From Adhaeribacter pallidiroseus (GTDB lineage: Bacteria > Bacteroidota > Bacteroidia > Cytophagales > Hymenobacteraceae), in NCBI RefSeq assembly GCF_003340495.1, contig NZ_QASA01000001.1, forward strand, positions 1,240,001 to 1,304,000: a DNA stretch of 64,000 nucleotides, in the 5' to 3' direction. Positions 18,275 through 27,358 of this stretch are shown one piece after another (within the stretch, counting starts at the first letter, position 1; each line of letters opens with the position of its first letter). The position numbers and the translations under genes are program-made. Under the pieces are notes generated by a model that did no database searches, was not told the origin of the DNA, and worked only from the letters and a program-made list of their open reading frames with translations.

Positions 18275-19230
18275 TATAACCATTCAATCAACGAAACCGC
18301 TATTCCAATGGTACTTTGGCGGTGGTTATAATCAATCAGCGTTTCTCCATAACCGTGCGAAAGTTGCAAATGGCCTTTCAGGTGACCTGCCACGCGGTAA
18401 GTCCAGTCAAATATTAATTGTCCATGGTTTTTGTTTCCTAATCGTAAAGAGTGACTGCCGGTTAGAGAATACAGACTACGGCCGCCATTATAGATTAAAG
18501 TAGCATCACCTCTACCCACGTAATCGGTAATCGCCGGGTTTTCATCGTCTGTATCCGGTAATCGGTACCAAGGCCGCAGGTAAATAGTCCACTTATTCCG
18601 TTCTAGAGCTACGTACGCAATCACCCGGTTCCAGCTCCGAGAGAGAGGCAAGGAGCGACCATTCGATTGATGGTTCATGGCTAGGCCCATCATGCGGGCT
18701 TTAAAACCGAGCACGTTGAAAGTAGTAGCAAAGTTCAGTAGCACTTCCGGTTCATAGTTGGTTTCCCGGAAAGGACGGGAAAAGCCGACGTTGTAAATTT
18801 GCCAATGTGACTTTTGGGTATAGGCCACCCACAAATCGCCGTGCCGGCCCCAGATGCCTTGCCAAACTTTGGTTTTAAAACTTAACTGAAATTTTGCTTC
18901 GTACTTGCCGTAATCATACTTAATAGGCGAGGAGTAGAGTGGGTTTTCACTGAAAGGTTGCTCATTCGGATTACTGGACTTACGCCCAGCAGTAATGTAG
19001 ACGGGCTTATAAGGGGTAATCAAAAAAGTGCCCCGTCGGGTCGTAGAATCTAGTTCCCAACGGTCCGTTAAACGATGCGCATCCAGCTTTTCTTCGAATA
19101 AGGGCGCTACCTGAGCTTGGGCTTCGGAGAGTGGACAGCTGGACCCGAGCAAGGTTATAAAAGGAACACACCCCCTAATAGTTTTTAAGAAACATTGGCC
19201 GGCATGCGTAATAGGGTAGGTTTTTTTCAT
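18274..19230 (-). CDS. pldA: Outer-membrane phospholipase A
   Basis: A 318-residue outer-membrane phospholipase A (OMPLA), which hydrolyses misplaced phospholipids in the outer leaflet. The catalytic signature is clear: NHQSNGR provides His187 and Ser189, and SRSWNR provides Asn201. An N-terminal signal peptide ends near SEAQAQ, and alternating beta-strand segments make up a 12-strand barrel. I chose the ATG at 19230 (MKKTYPITHA); the frame extends to 19284, which would overlap the upstream lipoprotein gene. It is between a lipoprotein gene (40 bp upstream) and a Pr6Pr gene (overlapping by one base), forming an envelope operon. Confidence 0.93.
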   Translation of the reverse strand: MKKTYPITHAGQCFLKTIRGCVPFITLLGSSCPLSEAQAQVAPLFEEKLDAHRLTDRWELDSTTRRGTFLITPYKPVYITAGRKSSNPNEQPFSENPLYSSPIKYDYGKYEAKFQLSFKTKVWQGIWGRHGDLWVAYTQKSHWQIYNVGFSRPFRETNYEPEVLLNFATTFNVLGFKARMMGLAMNHQSNGRSLPLSRSWNRVIAYVALERNKWTIYLRPWYRLPDTDDENPAITDYVGRGDATLIYNGGRSLYSLTGSHSLRLGNKNHGQLIFDWTYRVAGHLKGHLQLSHGYGETLIDYNHRQSTIGIAVSLIEWL

Positions 19231-19270
19231 AGAGTTAAACCAGGTAAGATTAATGCTTTTAAAATTCTGT

Positions 19271-20044
19271 TTACTGACCCGCATACATTAATTTGTCGGC
19301 TTGTTTTAGGATATACCCCTTCCAGGGGTAAAGCTTCCACGCGCCGTTTCCCCAATGATGCTGTCCTTCCGCGCCTTGCCGATTTAACAAGATAGCTTCC
19401 CGGGCCGGGAGAAAAAGTTCTGCTTGTTGCTGATCCTCTGAGAACAGAATAAAAGCTGATCCTGGTCTTACTTCGGCCTTCTTCAGCGGATTTAAACGGA
19501 TTCCTGCCGAGCGTATCGGAACACATTGCCTTTGTAAATTGGACCAGGTAAATCCAAATGAAGTAAGACAGCTATGCGCATCCTGTTGGCAAGGCATTGG
19601 TTTTAAAAGAATGCTGTTATCAAAATTAATAGCGGCTTTGTTGGCAAAAGCTGATTTCTGACCGAGGTTGGTTACTTCTCCGTATCCTTCGATCCAAGTC
19701 TGATCCTTTTTCAAGAAGGCTACTTGACGAACGGATATTTGTCCTTCGGAAAGGAAAGTATAATCAGCAAAAAGCGTATCTCCTTTCATTTGCCCCGCAA
19801 TAGTTCCGGTATTATAATCTTTCCCGGCCAAAGCATAAATTAACTGCCCTTTTATAGAATCACCCACCGGGTTCAGGTGCAGCAAAACACTATCCTGGCT
19901 GGAGCTGTACTGATAACAAGAGGACCTGCGTTTATTCTTACTTGTTTTTAGGGTAGTGTTTTCAACAGGAATCTTCTTTTGCTCGCTTTGGCAGCTCAGT
20001 AATACAGGAAAGCTGGTCGCCAGAATAAATAATTTTATTTTCAT
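19271..20044 (-). CDS. Lipoprotein of unknown function
   Basis: A 257-residue predicted lipoprotein. The signal MKIKLFILATSFPVLLSC ends in a lipobox with Cys18. The first half reads like a small beta-rich domain (DSVLLHLNPVGDSIKGQLIYALAGKDYNTGTIAGQMKGDT) found in hypothetical Bacteroidota lipoproteins; the second half has two Cys (CQQDAHSC) and ends with a Trp-rich segment. No enzymatic motif is visible. It is immediately upstream of the outer-membrane phospholipase gene and likely acts in the same envelope context. Confidence 0.75.
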   Translation of the reverse strand: MKIKLFILATSFPVLLSCQSEQKKIPVENTTLKTSKNKRRSSCYQYSSSQDSVLLHLNPVGDSIKGQLIYALAGKDYNTGTIAGQMKGDTLFADYTFLSEGQISVRQVAFLKKDQTWIEGYGEVTNLGQKSAFANKAAINFDNSILLKPMPCQQDAHSCLTSFGFTWSNLQRQCVPIRSAGIRLNPLKKAEVRPGSAFILFSEDQQQAELFLPAREAILLNRQGAEGQHHWGNGAWKLYPWKGYILKQADKLMYAGQ

Positions 20045-20113
20045 GAGGTAGTAGCAGGCAGTAGCTTGTCAGTTAATTTAAATAAGTTGGACCATATGGA
20101 AAAAGCAAAATAC

Positions 20114-20542
20114 TTACTTGCTGGCAATTTGCTTTAATAGTTCGCGCATTTCCGTGAGTAGCACTTCTTCTTTCGTGGGAGCGGGCGGAATAAAGGGGGC
20201 CGCAATCTTTCGTCGAGTAAGGGTATTCATTCCTTTGACCACCAGAAAGATGATAAAAGCCAAGATGATAAAGTTAATCAGAATGGTAATAAAGTTGCCC
20301 CAGGCAAATACCGGTCCTACCTTCTTTGCGTCCACTAAGGCCATTCCTTGTTTAATTTTATTGGAAAGAGGAATGTATAAATTACTGAAATCAACGTCGC
20401 CGATAATTTTACCTATCAAAGGCATAACTAAATCATTCACGACTGAGTCGACAATTCGCCCAAAGGCGGCACCAATAATGACCCCTACGGCTAAGTCAAT
20501 GACATTACCGCGCATGGCAAATTCTTTGAATTCTTTTAACAT
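20114..20542 (-). CDS. mscL: Large-conductance mechanosensitive channel MscL
   Basis: A 142-residue MscL, the homopentameric inner-membrane channel that opens on hypo-osmotic shock. The N-terminus [31 protein letters not shown] is diagnostic, with TM1 at about 15-45 and TM2 at about 78-105 ([19 protein letters not shown]). The C-terminal helix [16 protein letters not shown] is conserved. The start is the ATG at 20542; the longer open frame to 20704 adds residues not found in the family. Confidence 0.96.
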   Translation of the reverse strand: MLKEFKEFAMRGNVIDLAVGVIIGAAFGRIVDSVVNDLVMPLIGKIIGDVDFSNLYIPLSNKIKQGMALVDAKKVGPVFAWGNFITILINFIILAFIIFLVVKGMNTLTRRKIAAPFIPPAPTKEEVLLTEMRELLKQIASK

Positions 20543-21020
20543 AATAATAGGTGGTTTAAGATGTATAGGATTTTGCGTCCTTATAGAAAAGCAGTTAATA
20601 TTAACCGGTGAAATTCTGGAGGTTATATCGTGCCTAATCCGGAAATACGTTGATTCAACGTTTCGCAAAACGACCGTTTTACGTGACCAAAACAAAACCA
20701 CCAAAAAGAGGCTTTTTTCATCTAAAAATTATCTCGAATGACCATTGATCACCTTATCAATTAAAACTTAGTATTGATTTATGAGATGAGCCATAGCCAA
20801 GGATCATTATGTATTTCCAAACAGCAGGAATAAAAAAATTTATAAAATTGCTGAAAACGAACTAGGTGCGTTAAGTATTTAGGATACTAGTTCAAAAAGC
20901 TAAACGGGACTGACTTGTAGGGCCTAAGATTACCATGAGCAGGTCAGCTGAGATAACTAGTAAGCTTAAAATAGGAGCCAGCTCTACCGTTTAATAGTTA
21001 GTTGTTCCTGAATTCTTCCC
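20543..21020. other. Intergenic region, mscL promoter side
   Basis: About 480 bp between the mscL start and the trpS terminator hairpin. It should carry the mscL promoter. No gene, repeat or RNA was recognised. Confidence 0.3.
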
Positions 21021-21070
21021 AAGATAATCTTTGTAGTACAATGCTTCCACCATACTACAAAGATTATCTT
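21021..21070 (-). terminator. 18-bp perfect inverted repeat at the trpS stop codon
   Basis: Arms AAGATAATCTTTGTAGTA (21021-21038) and TACTACAAAGATTATCTT (21053-21070) pair perfectly around a 14-nt loop. The inner arm touches the trpS stop codon. There is no clear T-run on the transcribed side, so it may act as a 3' stabilising hairpin as much as a terminator. Confidence 0.65.
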
Positions 21071-22044
21071 TACACCTGATAACCTAATCTTTCCCGAACC
21101 CGGGCCAGAACTTTAGAGCCAATGGCTCGGGCTTTAGCAGCTCCCTCGGCTAGTTTGCGGTCCACTTCGGGCAGGTTGTTCATGTAGTACGTAAACAGCT
21201 CCCGTTCCTGCTTATATTTTGTTATGATCAGCTCGTATAAAGCTTGTTTGGCATGGCCATAACCATAATTACCCGCCAGGTAACGCTGGCGCATTTGTTC
21301 TGTTTCTTCCGGGGAGGCCAATAAGGAGTAAAGCATAAAAGTTACGTCTGTATCCGGATCTTTAGGGTCCTCTAGCGTTTTACTATCGGAAATAATCGAT
21401 TTTACCGCTTTATTTAGTTTTTTATCGTCTTCAAAAATATCAATGATATTTCCCCTGGATTTGCTCATTTTAGTCCCGTCCGTTCCCGGAACCAGCATCA
21501 CCGCTTCGTCAATCCGGGCTTGCGGTATTATAAATGTTTCGCCGTAAGCATTATTAAAAGCCGTAGCAATGTCGCGGGCCATTTCTAAATGTTGCATCTG
21601 ATCTTTCCCAACGGGCACAAACTCGGCATCGTACAGAATAATATCCCCCGTCATTAAAACTGGGTAAGTAAATAAGCCCGCGTTTACATCGGCTAATCGA
21701 TTAGACTTGTCTTTGAACGAATGAGCGTTGGCCAGCATCGGAAAAGGCGTTAAGCAACTTAAATACCAGGTAAGTTCCGTAACTTCCGGTACATCCGATT
21801 GCCGGTAAAATAGATTGCGGTCGGTATCAAAGCCAAAAGCTAACCAAGCTGCCGCTACGGCGTAGGTATTCGCACGTAATTGCTGGGCATCGCGTACGGT
21901 AGTCAGCGAATGTAAATCGGCAATAAAATACAAAGAATCGTTAGCGGAATTTTTAGAAAGCTCAATAGCCGGAATAATGGCCCCCAACAAATTACCTAAA
22001 TGTGGCCTTCCTGAGCTCTGAATTCCAGTTAAAATGCGCGACAT
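21070..22044 (-). CDS. trpS: Tryptophan--tRNA ligase
   Basis: A 324-residue class I aminoacyl-tRNA synthetase that charges tRNA-Trp. It has the HIGH-equivalent PHLGNLLGA at residues 14-22, the KMSKS loop in GTDGTKMSKSRGN, and TrpS-type residues such as GDIILYDAEFVPVGKDQMQH. Length matches bacterial TrpS. A long hairpin lies at its stop codon. It is separated from the upstream transporter gene by a tract of seven-base repeats. Confidence 0.97.
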   Translation of the reverse strand: MSRILTGIQSSGRPHLGNLLGAIIPAIELSKNSANDSLYFIADLHSLTTVRDAQQLRANTYAVAAAWLAFGFDTDRNLFYRQSDVPEVTELTWYLSCLTPFPMLANAHSFKDKSNRLADVNAGLFTYPVLMTGDIILYDAEFVPVGKDQMQHLEMARDIATAFNNAYGETFIIPQARIDEAVMLVPGTDGTKMSKSRGNIIDIFEDDKKLNKAVKSIISDSKTLEDPKDPDTDVTFMLYSLLASPEETEQMRQRYLAGNYGYGHAKQALYELIITKYKQERELFTYYMNNLPEVDRKLAEGAAKARAIGSKVLARVRERLGYQV

Positions 22045-22078
22045 ACTAATTTTTTAAATTTTTGGCAAGTTAGTGATG

Positions 22079-22259
22079 AAAGTTGCAGGTTACAAGGTGC
22101 AGGTTGGCAGGTTTGTAGGTTGCAAGTTGCAGGTTAGAAAGTTGAAAAGTTGGCGGGTTGAAATGTTTCATAGTTGGTAATTTAATAAGTAATGGCTAAT
22201 CAAAAACTATTAATCTTTAAACTAATCACCTGCAACTTGCAACCTGTAACCTTCCAACT
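22079..22259. repeat. Seven-base repeat tract forming a long imperfect hairpin
   Basis: From 22079 to about 22135 the sequence is a run of GTTGCAGGTT-like units; at 22228-22258 the reverse complement appears (GCAACTTGCAACCTGTAACC). Together they can form a long imperfect hairpin downstream of the transporter gene and upstream of trpS, so this is probably the transporter's terminator. Similar tracts lie at 37.75 kb and 43.81 kb. Confidence 0.6.
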
Positions 22260-23045
22260 AAATTTCTGCCGCCTCTTGTTGAATTTTTTCGGATAGAGGA
22301 TTGCCCAGGTACCGGTCAATGGCAAAATGAGCGATATAGAGTAAGGGCGTGAGTACTACGGCCACGACAAATTTATAAATGTAGTTAATGGTGGCCACAG
22401 CCAGCACTTGTTTCAACGGCCAGTTACCAAAAAGGTAAAAAGCAATAAATAAGACGACCAGGGAATCTATCAACTGTGATACTAACGTGGAACCAGTGGC
22501 TCGTAACCAGATTTTACGGCTACCCGTTACCCGGCGCAACCAATGAAATACCGAGGCATCTAAAAACTGCGAAATTAAAAAAGCCGTTACCGAGCCAATA
22601 ATAATACCGGAACTCTGGCGAAAAATGCTGTTAAAGGCGTAATTAATGTTAAAGGGCTGGCCATCCGGACCTTTGCCATTGACATCTAACCAAAAAGCAG
22701 CCGGTGGTAAAGCGCTGATAACCATGATGACTAAAAACATGTACAAAATCAGCAGAACGGTGATGATGCTTATTTTCTTGACGCCTTCTTGGCCAAAGTA
22801 TTCATTAATAATGTCGGTACTGATAAAAACAATAGGCCAAATAACTACTCCGGCCGTTAAATTAAAATCCAACCTAAAATCAGAAAGTACCGGAATATGG
22901 GCTCCAGGCAAGCCAAATATCGCCTCGGCCGAAAATATCTTGACCCCTATCAACTCGGCTAATAAAGCATTTGCCAGAAAAATGCTGCATAAAATTAAAA
23001 ATAAAGTATTTTTTTATGTTTTGCCGAAGTAGTTAAGTCCGCCAT
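22258..23045 (-). CDS. Queuosine precursor (VUT family) transporter, apparent frameshift near the start
   Basis: The uninterrupted frame (22258-22953, starting at a TTG) encodes most of a VUT/YhhQ-type transporter: IGVKIFSAEAIFGLPGAHIP, GVVIWPIVFISTDIINEYFG and several membrane helices. The family's N-terminal helix lies upstream in the same frame (LFLILCSIFLANALLAE) but is cut off by a stop. Adding one A to the seven-A run (minus strand; plus 23009-23015) joins it to an ATG at 23045 and gives MADLTTSAKHKKNTLFLIL, a normal family start. So the gene is either frameshifted, rescued by slippage on the A run, or mis-sequenced. The family imports queuosine precursors such as preQ0/preQ1. Confidence 0.88.
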
Positions 23046-23568
23046 AGGTTGTTTTTACCAGCAATTTACACCAAGATGTTTGGAATAAAAGGGTGCAAAA
23101 TTAAAATTATTTGATCCAATCTACTCCGTTAATACAATAGCTATAGTTCGCTATCCTGCTATAAAGGAATTGTTGTAACCTGTGTTTAGCGTCTTGCTTA
23201 TTACTAGTGTTTCAATCTTGAGTTTTCCCTTGTAGAGTTATCCTGGAAGAATATAATCAGCAGAAAACAAGAAAAAGCAACTAGGAGAATGGGGATTACT
23301 TCTTATAATTTAAAAATTACGGAATGAATATCTTCTATGCAAAAGCGCTGTAGGGTTACATCCTTTCGGACGGCCAACATGTGCGGATATATCTGCTTCT
23401 GGTATGAAGCTCGGCTTCTCTAATTTTTAAATTTTAGGTTTAATTTGGGCGAGACTAATGGAAAGAGAACGCTATTACTAAGCCATTCCAATTTTTTGAT
23501 CCTTTGAGGTACAATTTCAGATGATCTTGGCAAGGATTCTTAAAAAATTTAAAAAAAAAGATTTTAAA
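23046..23568. other. Intergenic region
   Basis: About 520 AT-rich bases between the transporter start and the RNase Z stop. It should hold the transporter promoter. I found no gene, repeat or hairpin. Confidence 0.3.
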
Positions 23569-24486
23569 TTACTCCAGTACCTGAATGGTTTTACCTTCCA
23601 GTGCCAGTTGCGTATTGGCAAAAACCACTTGCGCCTCCTCAAGGAGCGGGTTTAAATCGCGGTAGCGAACCGAAAAATGACCAATCAGCAAGCGTTTAAC
23701 TTCCGCTTTTAAGGCCAGCGTAGCGGCTTGGCGCGCCGTGGAATGCAGGGTGTAGGCCGCTTGGTGTTGCAGCTCATCCAGAAAAGTAGCTTCGTGGTAA
23801 AGTAAATCTACGTGTTGGATATAAGGCAAAATATCTTCTTTGTATTTGGTATCGGAACAATAAGCATACGACCGGCTGTGATTCGGTTCGCGGGTTACAT
23901 CCAGGTTGGCAACTAATAATTCTCCGTTTTCATTAAAGATATCCTGGCCCTGTTTTAAGCGAATAAGTTGAGGTGGCGTTAAAAAGGCAGGTAACTTATC
24001 TTTTACTAAATGCCGCAATTTAGGCTTTTCCCGGAACAAAAAACCGCAGCAGGGCACCCGGTGCTGCATGGGCAAAGTATGCACCGTTATGGCTTTATCC
24101 TCGTAGACTAGCGCATGAACCGTAGTATCCAGTTCATGGAAAATAAGTTTAAAGCTGAGTTGGGTATTGGAATATCTTAGTTGGGTGGTCAGAATTTCGT
24201 CTAAACCAGCCGGACCAAATAATTGCAGGGGTAGGGTGCGATGCTGCAAGTGCATGGTGGAAAGCAACCCGAATAAACCAAAATAATGATCGCCGTGGAG
24301 GTGGCTGATAAAGATATTGGAAATGCGCTGATGCTTTACTTTGTAACGCATCAGCTGCATTTGCGCATTTTCGCCGCAATCAATCAGGTTTATTTGATTG
24401 CCAATGGTTAATACTTGAGCAGTATGATGTCGGTCGGGGGAGGGAGTGGCGGAAGAACTGCCCAGTATTTTAAGCTCAAAATCCAA
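23569..24486 (-). CDS. rnz: Ribonuclease Z
   Basis: A 305-residue metallo-beta-lactamase-fold endonuclease that trims tRNA 3' ends. The zinc-binding motif HLHGDH is at residues 62-67, preceded by LIDCGENAQMQLMR. Later ligands fit YCSDTKY (Asp) and IGHFSVRY (His), with the YHEATF motif typical of RNase Z. Length matches the short bacterial form. It lies 20 bp downstream of the STAS gene and is probably co-transcribed with it. Confidence 0.95.
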   Translation of the reverse strand: MDFELKILGSSSATPSPDRHHTAQVLTIGNQINLIDCGENAQMQLMRYKVKHQRISNIFISHLHGDHYFGLFGLLSTMHLQHRTLPLQLFGPAGLDEILTTQLRYSNTQLSFKLIFHELDTTVHALVYEDKAITVHTLPMQHRVPCCGFLFREKPKLRHLVKDKLPAFLTPPQLIRLKQGQDIFNENGELLVANLDVTREPNHSRSYAYCSDTKYKEDILPYIQHVDLLYHEATFLDELQHQAAYTLHSTARQAATLALKAEVKRLLIGHFSVRYRDLNPLLEEAQVVFANTQLALEGKTIQVLE

Positions 24487-24506
24487 TACTTCCGCGGCTT
24501 ACCTGA

Positions 24507-24884
24507 TTATTCTTCTTTGTTGGTTAAATCGCGCTCAATCTCGTGCAGAAACACGCGATCAATGGCTTCTTCTACCGATGGTAAAATATTTAAAACGGTT
24601 TCCAGTTTCGAAATAGTAATCAGTTTCATAACGTGATCCTGCAAACCAGATAAAATTAGTAAGCCATTAGAAGAATTACATAAACGATTGGCAATTAAAA
24701 TAGAGCTAAGGCCCGATGAATCCGTATATTTAACATTGCCTAAATCTAAAATCAAGTTAGTAATACCTTCAGCGTTTAATTTAACAAATTCTGATTTCAG
24801 GTCTGGGGCAATAGTAGTATCAAGCTTTTTCTCATCAATGGTGATGATCGTATAGTTTTCTTTTTTATCAATGGTGTATTTCAT
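24507..24884 (-). CDS. STAS-domain anti-sigma factor antagonist
   Basis: A 125-residue single STAS domain of the SpoIIAA/RsbV type. DSSGLSSILIANRL carries the conserved Ser that a partner-switch kinase would phosphorylate. The N-terminal YTIDKKENYTIITIDEKKLDT and the central GITNLILDLGNVKY are typical. No anti-sigma kinase is adjacent, so the partner is elsewhere. RNase Z follows 20 bp downstream, an arrangement often seen in Bacteroidota. Confidence 0.9.
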   Translation of the reverse strand: MKYTIDKKENYTIITIDEKKLDTTIAPDLKSEFVKLNAEGITNLILDLGNVKYTDSSGLSSILIANRLCNSSNGLLILSGLQDHVMKLITISKLETVLNILPSVEEAIDRVFLHEIERDLTNKEE

Positions 24885-24968
24885 AAGAACTGAAATAAGG
24901 TTTAGAATGCGAATGTACTAAAAAAAATTAATATTTTATAATTAATGTGGCTTTAAGAAGCTGTATTA

Positions 24969-25901
24969 TTAAACATTTTGCAATATATTGGCTTTAATTC
25001 GGTTATTTATCTCGTTATAGTCGGTTTTCTCAAAAGCGTTACCGGTAACAACTTCAAACAGCTCAATATAGCGCTCCGAAATACTGCTGATCCAATCATC
25101 ATCCATTTCGGGAATTCTTTGACCGGTTTTACCCTGAAAATTATTTTCGATTAACCATTTACGAACAAACTCTTTCGATAATTGTTTTTGAGTGGCACCC
25201 GCTTTTTGCCGTTCCTCGTAGCCTTCGGCGTAAAAATAGCGCGAGGAGTCCGGGGTGTGCACTTCATCAATCAGATAAATTTTATCATTGGCCTTCCCGA
25301 ATTCGTATTTGGTATCCACGAGCAGTAAACCGCGTTGCGCCGCTATTTCGGTACCCCGCGCAAAAAGCAGATAGGTGTACTCTTCTAACTGCCGGTAATC
25401 CTCGAGAGCTACAATTCCTTGAGCTACAATATCGGCCGCCGAAATATCGGCATCGTGTCCTTCGGCAGCTTTGGTGGTAGGCGTTATGATGGGTTCGGGT
25501 AATGGATCGTTTTCCTTTAAACCTTCGGGCAGCGCTACCCCGCAGACCGCGCGTTTGCCGCTTTGGTATTCCCGCCAGGCATGACCGGCCAAATAACCCC
25601 GGATTACCATTTCTACTTTAAAAGGTTCGCAGTTAATGCCAATGGTAACGTTTGGGTCCGGGTGCGATACCACCCAATTAGGAACAATATCGGCGGTAGC
25701 TTTTAAAAAAGTAGCAGCAATTTGATTGAGTACCTGGCCTTTGTACGGGATAGCGCGCGGCAGAACCACATCAAAGGCCGAAATACGGTCGGTAGCTACC
25801 ACCGCCAGTTTATCCTGGAAGTAGTATACATCCCGAACTTTACCGCGGTAAAAACCAGTTTGATTATCAAAATTATAATTTGTCTCTTTAAGAGCCTGCA
25901 T
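24969..25901 (-). CDS. purC: Phosphoribosylaminoimidazole-succinocarboxamide synthase
   Basis: A 310-residue SAICAR synthetase of purine biosynthesis, which joins aspartate to CAIR using ATP. Evidence: [13 protein letters not shown] and [13 protein letters not shown] at the start, [17 protein letters not shown], the [12 protein letters not shown] motif and [13 protein letters not shown] near the end. This is the longer Bacteroidota/yeast-like form. The start is the ATG at 25901 ([11 protein letters not shown]); the open frame to 25937 is not needed. It appears monocistronic. Confidence 0.95.
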   Translation of the reverse strand: MQALKETNYNFDNQTGFYRGKVRDVYYFQDKLAVVATDRISAFDVVLPRAIPYKGQVLNQIAATFLKATADIVPNWVVSHPDPNVTIGINCEPFKVEMVIRGYLAGHAWREYQSGKRAVCGVALPEGLKENDPLPEPIITPTTKAAEGHDADISAADIVAQGIVALEDYRQLEEYTYLLFARGTEIAAQRGLLLVDTKYEFGKANDKIYLIDEVHTPDSSRYFYAEGYEERQKAGATQKQLSKEFVRKWLIENNFQGKTGQRIPEMDDDWISSISERYIELFEVVTGNAFEKTDYNEINNRIKANILQNV

Positions 25902-26155
25902 CCAAAATAGTTTCAAAATAGAATACAAAGTTAGCAAGATATTCCATAGGTCAAAATAAGTCTAAATACGGAAATACCCGTGCTACTCGCGAAGTTCTTA
26001 CTCTTATTTCGTGTAAATAATACTTATATAATTTATAATGGATGAAATATGCGGTAATTAGCCGCTTTTTTTAAATTAAATGAAAAAATACGTCAACAAT
26101 GGTATTGCTAATTAGTATGGATAATTGCTAAAAAATTTACTTAAACTACCGAAAT

Positions 26156-26185
26156 AAAAAAGCCTGCGCGTAGGCAGGCTTTTTT
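26156..26185. terminator. Bidirectional intrinsic terminator after lysA
   Basis: AAAAAAGCCTGC (26156-26167) and GCAGGCTTTTTT (26174-26185) form a perfect 12-bp stem with a 6-nt loop and T-runs in both directions, 25 bp beyond the lysA stop. It would terminate lysC-lysA. Confidence 0.85.
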
Positions 26186-26209
26186 ATGGGTGCGAATATG
26201 AACTTAAAT

Positions 26210-27358
26210 TTAATTAGAGCTGTAAATAGCAACGGCTTTTTCGCGTAAATTATAATTTGAAGCCATAACCTCGGCGTACGCGCCGGCCGTGCGAATGGCC
26301 ATTACATCGTGCCGGTGCGTTTCGGGCAAGGGTACATTTTGCGCAAAACAATCCGATGATTCGCAAATAGGACCCACTACATCGTAGGTTTGTTCCGGTA
26401 GATGGCTGCTTAAATTTTCAATTTTATGATAAGCCTGGTACAGCATCGGCCGGATTAACTCGGTCATGCCGGCGTCCAGGATAGCAAAATTCTTCTTTTG
26501 GCCTTTTTTAATGTAAAGTACCCGGGAAACTAAAGTACCGCATTGCGCTACCAGCGCCCGGCCTAATTCATAATGAACAACCTGCCCTGGCTGAACTTGT
26601 AATAGCCGGTTAAAAATGGCAAAATAAGCAGCAAAATCCGGAATAGCATTACTTTCCGGCTCATAATAATCAACGCCTAATCCGCCGCCTACATTTAAGT
26701 GTTTCAGATGATAGCCTTGGTCCCGAAATCCTTGTTGGATTTCGTTTACCCGCACGCATAATTGTTCAAAAACCTGCAAGTCGGTAATTTGCGAGCCAAT
26801 GTGAAAATGAATGCCTATTAATTCTAAGTTGGGTAATTGCTTTAGCAAGTTTAATACCTCAGGCAGTTCCCAGGTATTAATGCCAAATTTATTTTCTTCC
26901 AGACCGGTGGTAATGTATTTATGGGTATTGGCATTTACATTGGGGTTAATGCGGAGAGCGATACGAGCCGTTTGGTTATGCTGCTGGGCCAATTCGTTCA
27001 ATACTTCCAACTCTTGCACCGATTCGCAGTTAAAGCAAAAGATATCGGCATTTAAAGCAATTTTGATTTCTGCATCTGATTTGCCTACCCCCGCAAAAAC
27101 AACCTGACTGGCTTCAAAGCCGTTGGCCAGGGCTTGCTTAATTTCGTTACCGCTCACACAATCGGCCCCAAGGCCGTATTGCTGAATTAATTTTAAAATT
27201 GGTTCGTTGCTATTGGCCTTTAAAGCATAATGAATGTGATAGCCGTATTTAGCAGCTTCGGTGCTGGCAGTTTCTAAAGTTTGCTTTAATAAATCTAAAT
27301 CGTAGTAGTAAAATGGCGTGGGGGTGCCGTTCCAATTTTGTTCTTTTAAATTACGCAT
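26210..27358 (-). CDS. lysA: Diaminopimelate decarboxylase
   Basis: A 382-residue PLP enzyme that makes lysine from meso-diaminopimelate. The PLP lysine lies in HYALKANSN, near residue 48, and the phosphate-binding loop follows as GVDYYEPES and GGGLG. C-terminal CESSDCFAQN and AGAYAEVMASNYN are family signatures. Its start overlaps the lysC stop by eight bases, so the two genes are one operon. A strong terminator follows. Confidence 0.96.
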   Translation of the reverse strand: MRNLKEQNWNGTPTPFYYYDLDLLKQTLETASTEAAKYGYHIHYALKANSNEPILKLIQQYGLGADCVSGNEIKQALANGFEASQVVFAGVGKSDAEIKIALNADIFCFNCESVQELEVLNELAQQHNQTARIALRINPNVNANTHKYITTGLEENKFGINTWELPEVLNLLKQLPNLELIGIHFHIGSQITDLQVFEQLCVRVNEIQQGFRDQGYHLKHLNVGGGLGVDYYEPESNAIPDFAAYFAIFNRLLQVQPGQVVHYELGRALVAQCGTLVSRVLYIKKGQKKNFAILDAGMTELIRPMLYQAYHKIENLSSHLPEQTYDVVGPICESSDCFAQNVPLPETHRHDVMAIRTAGAYAEVMASNYNLREKAVAIYSSN

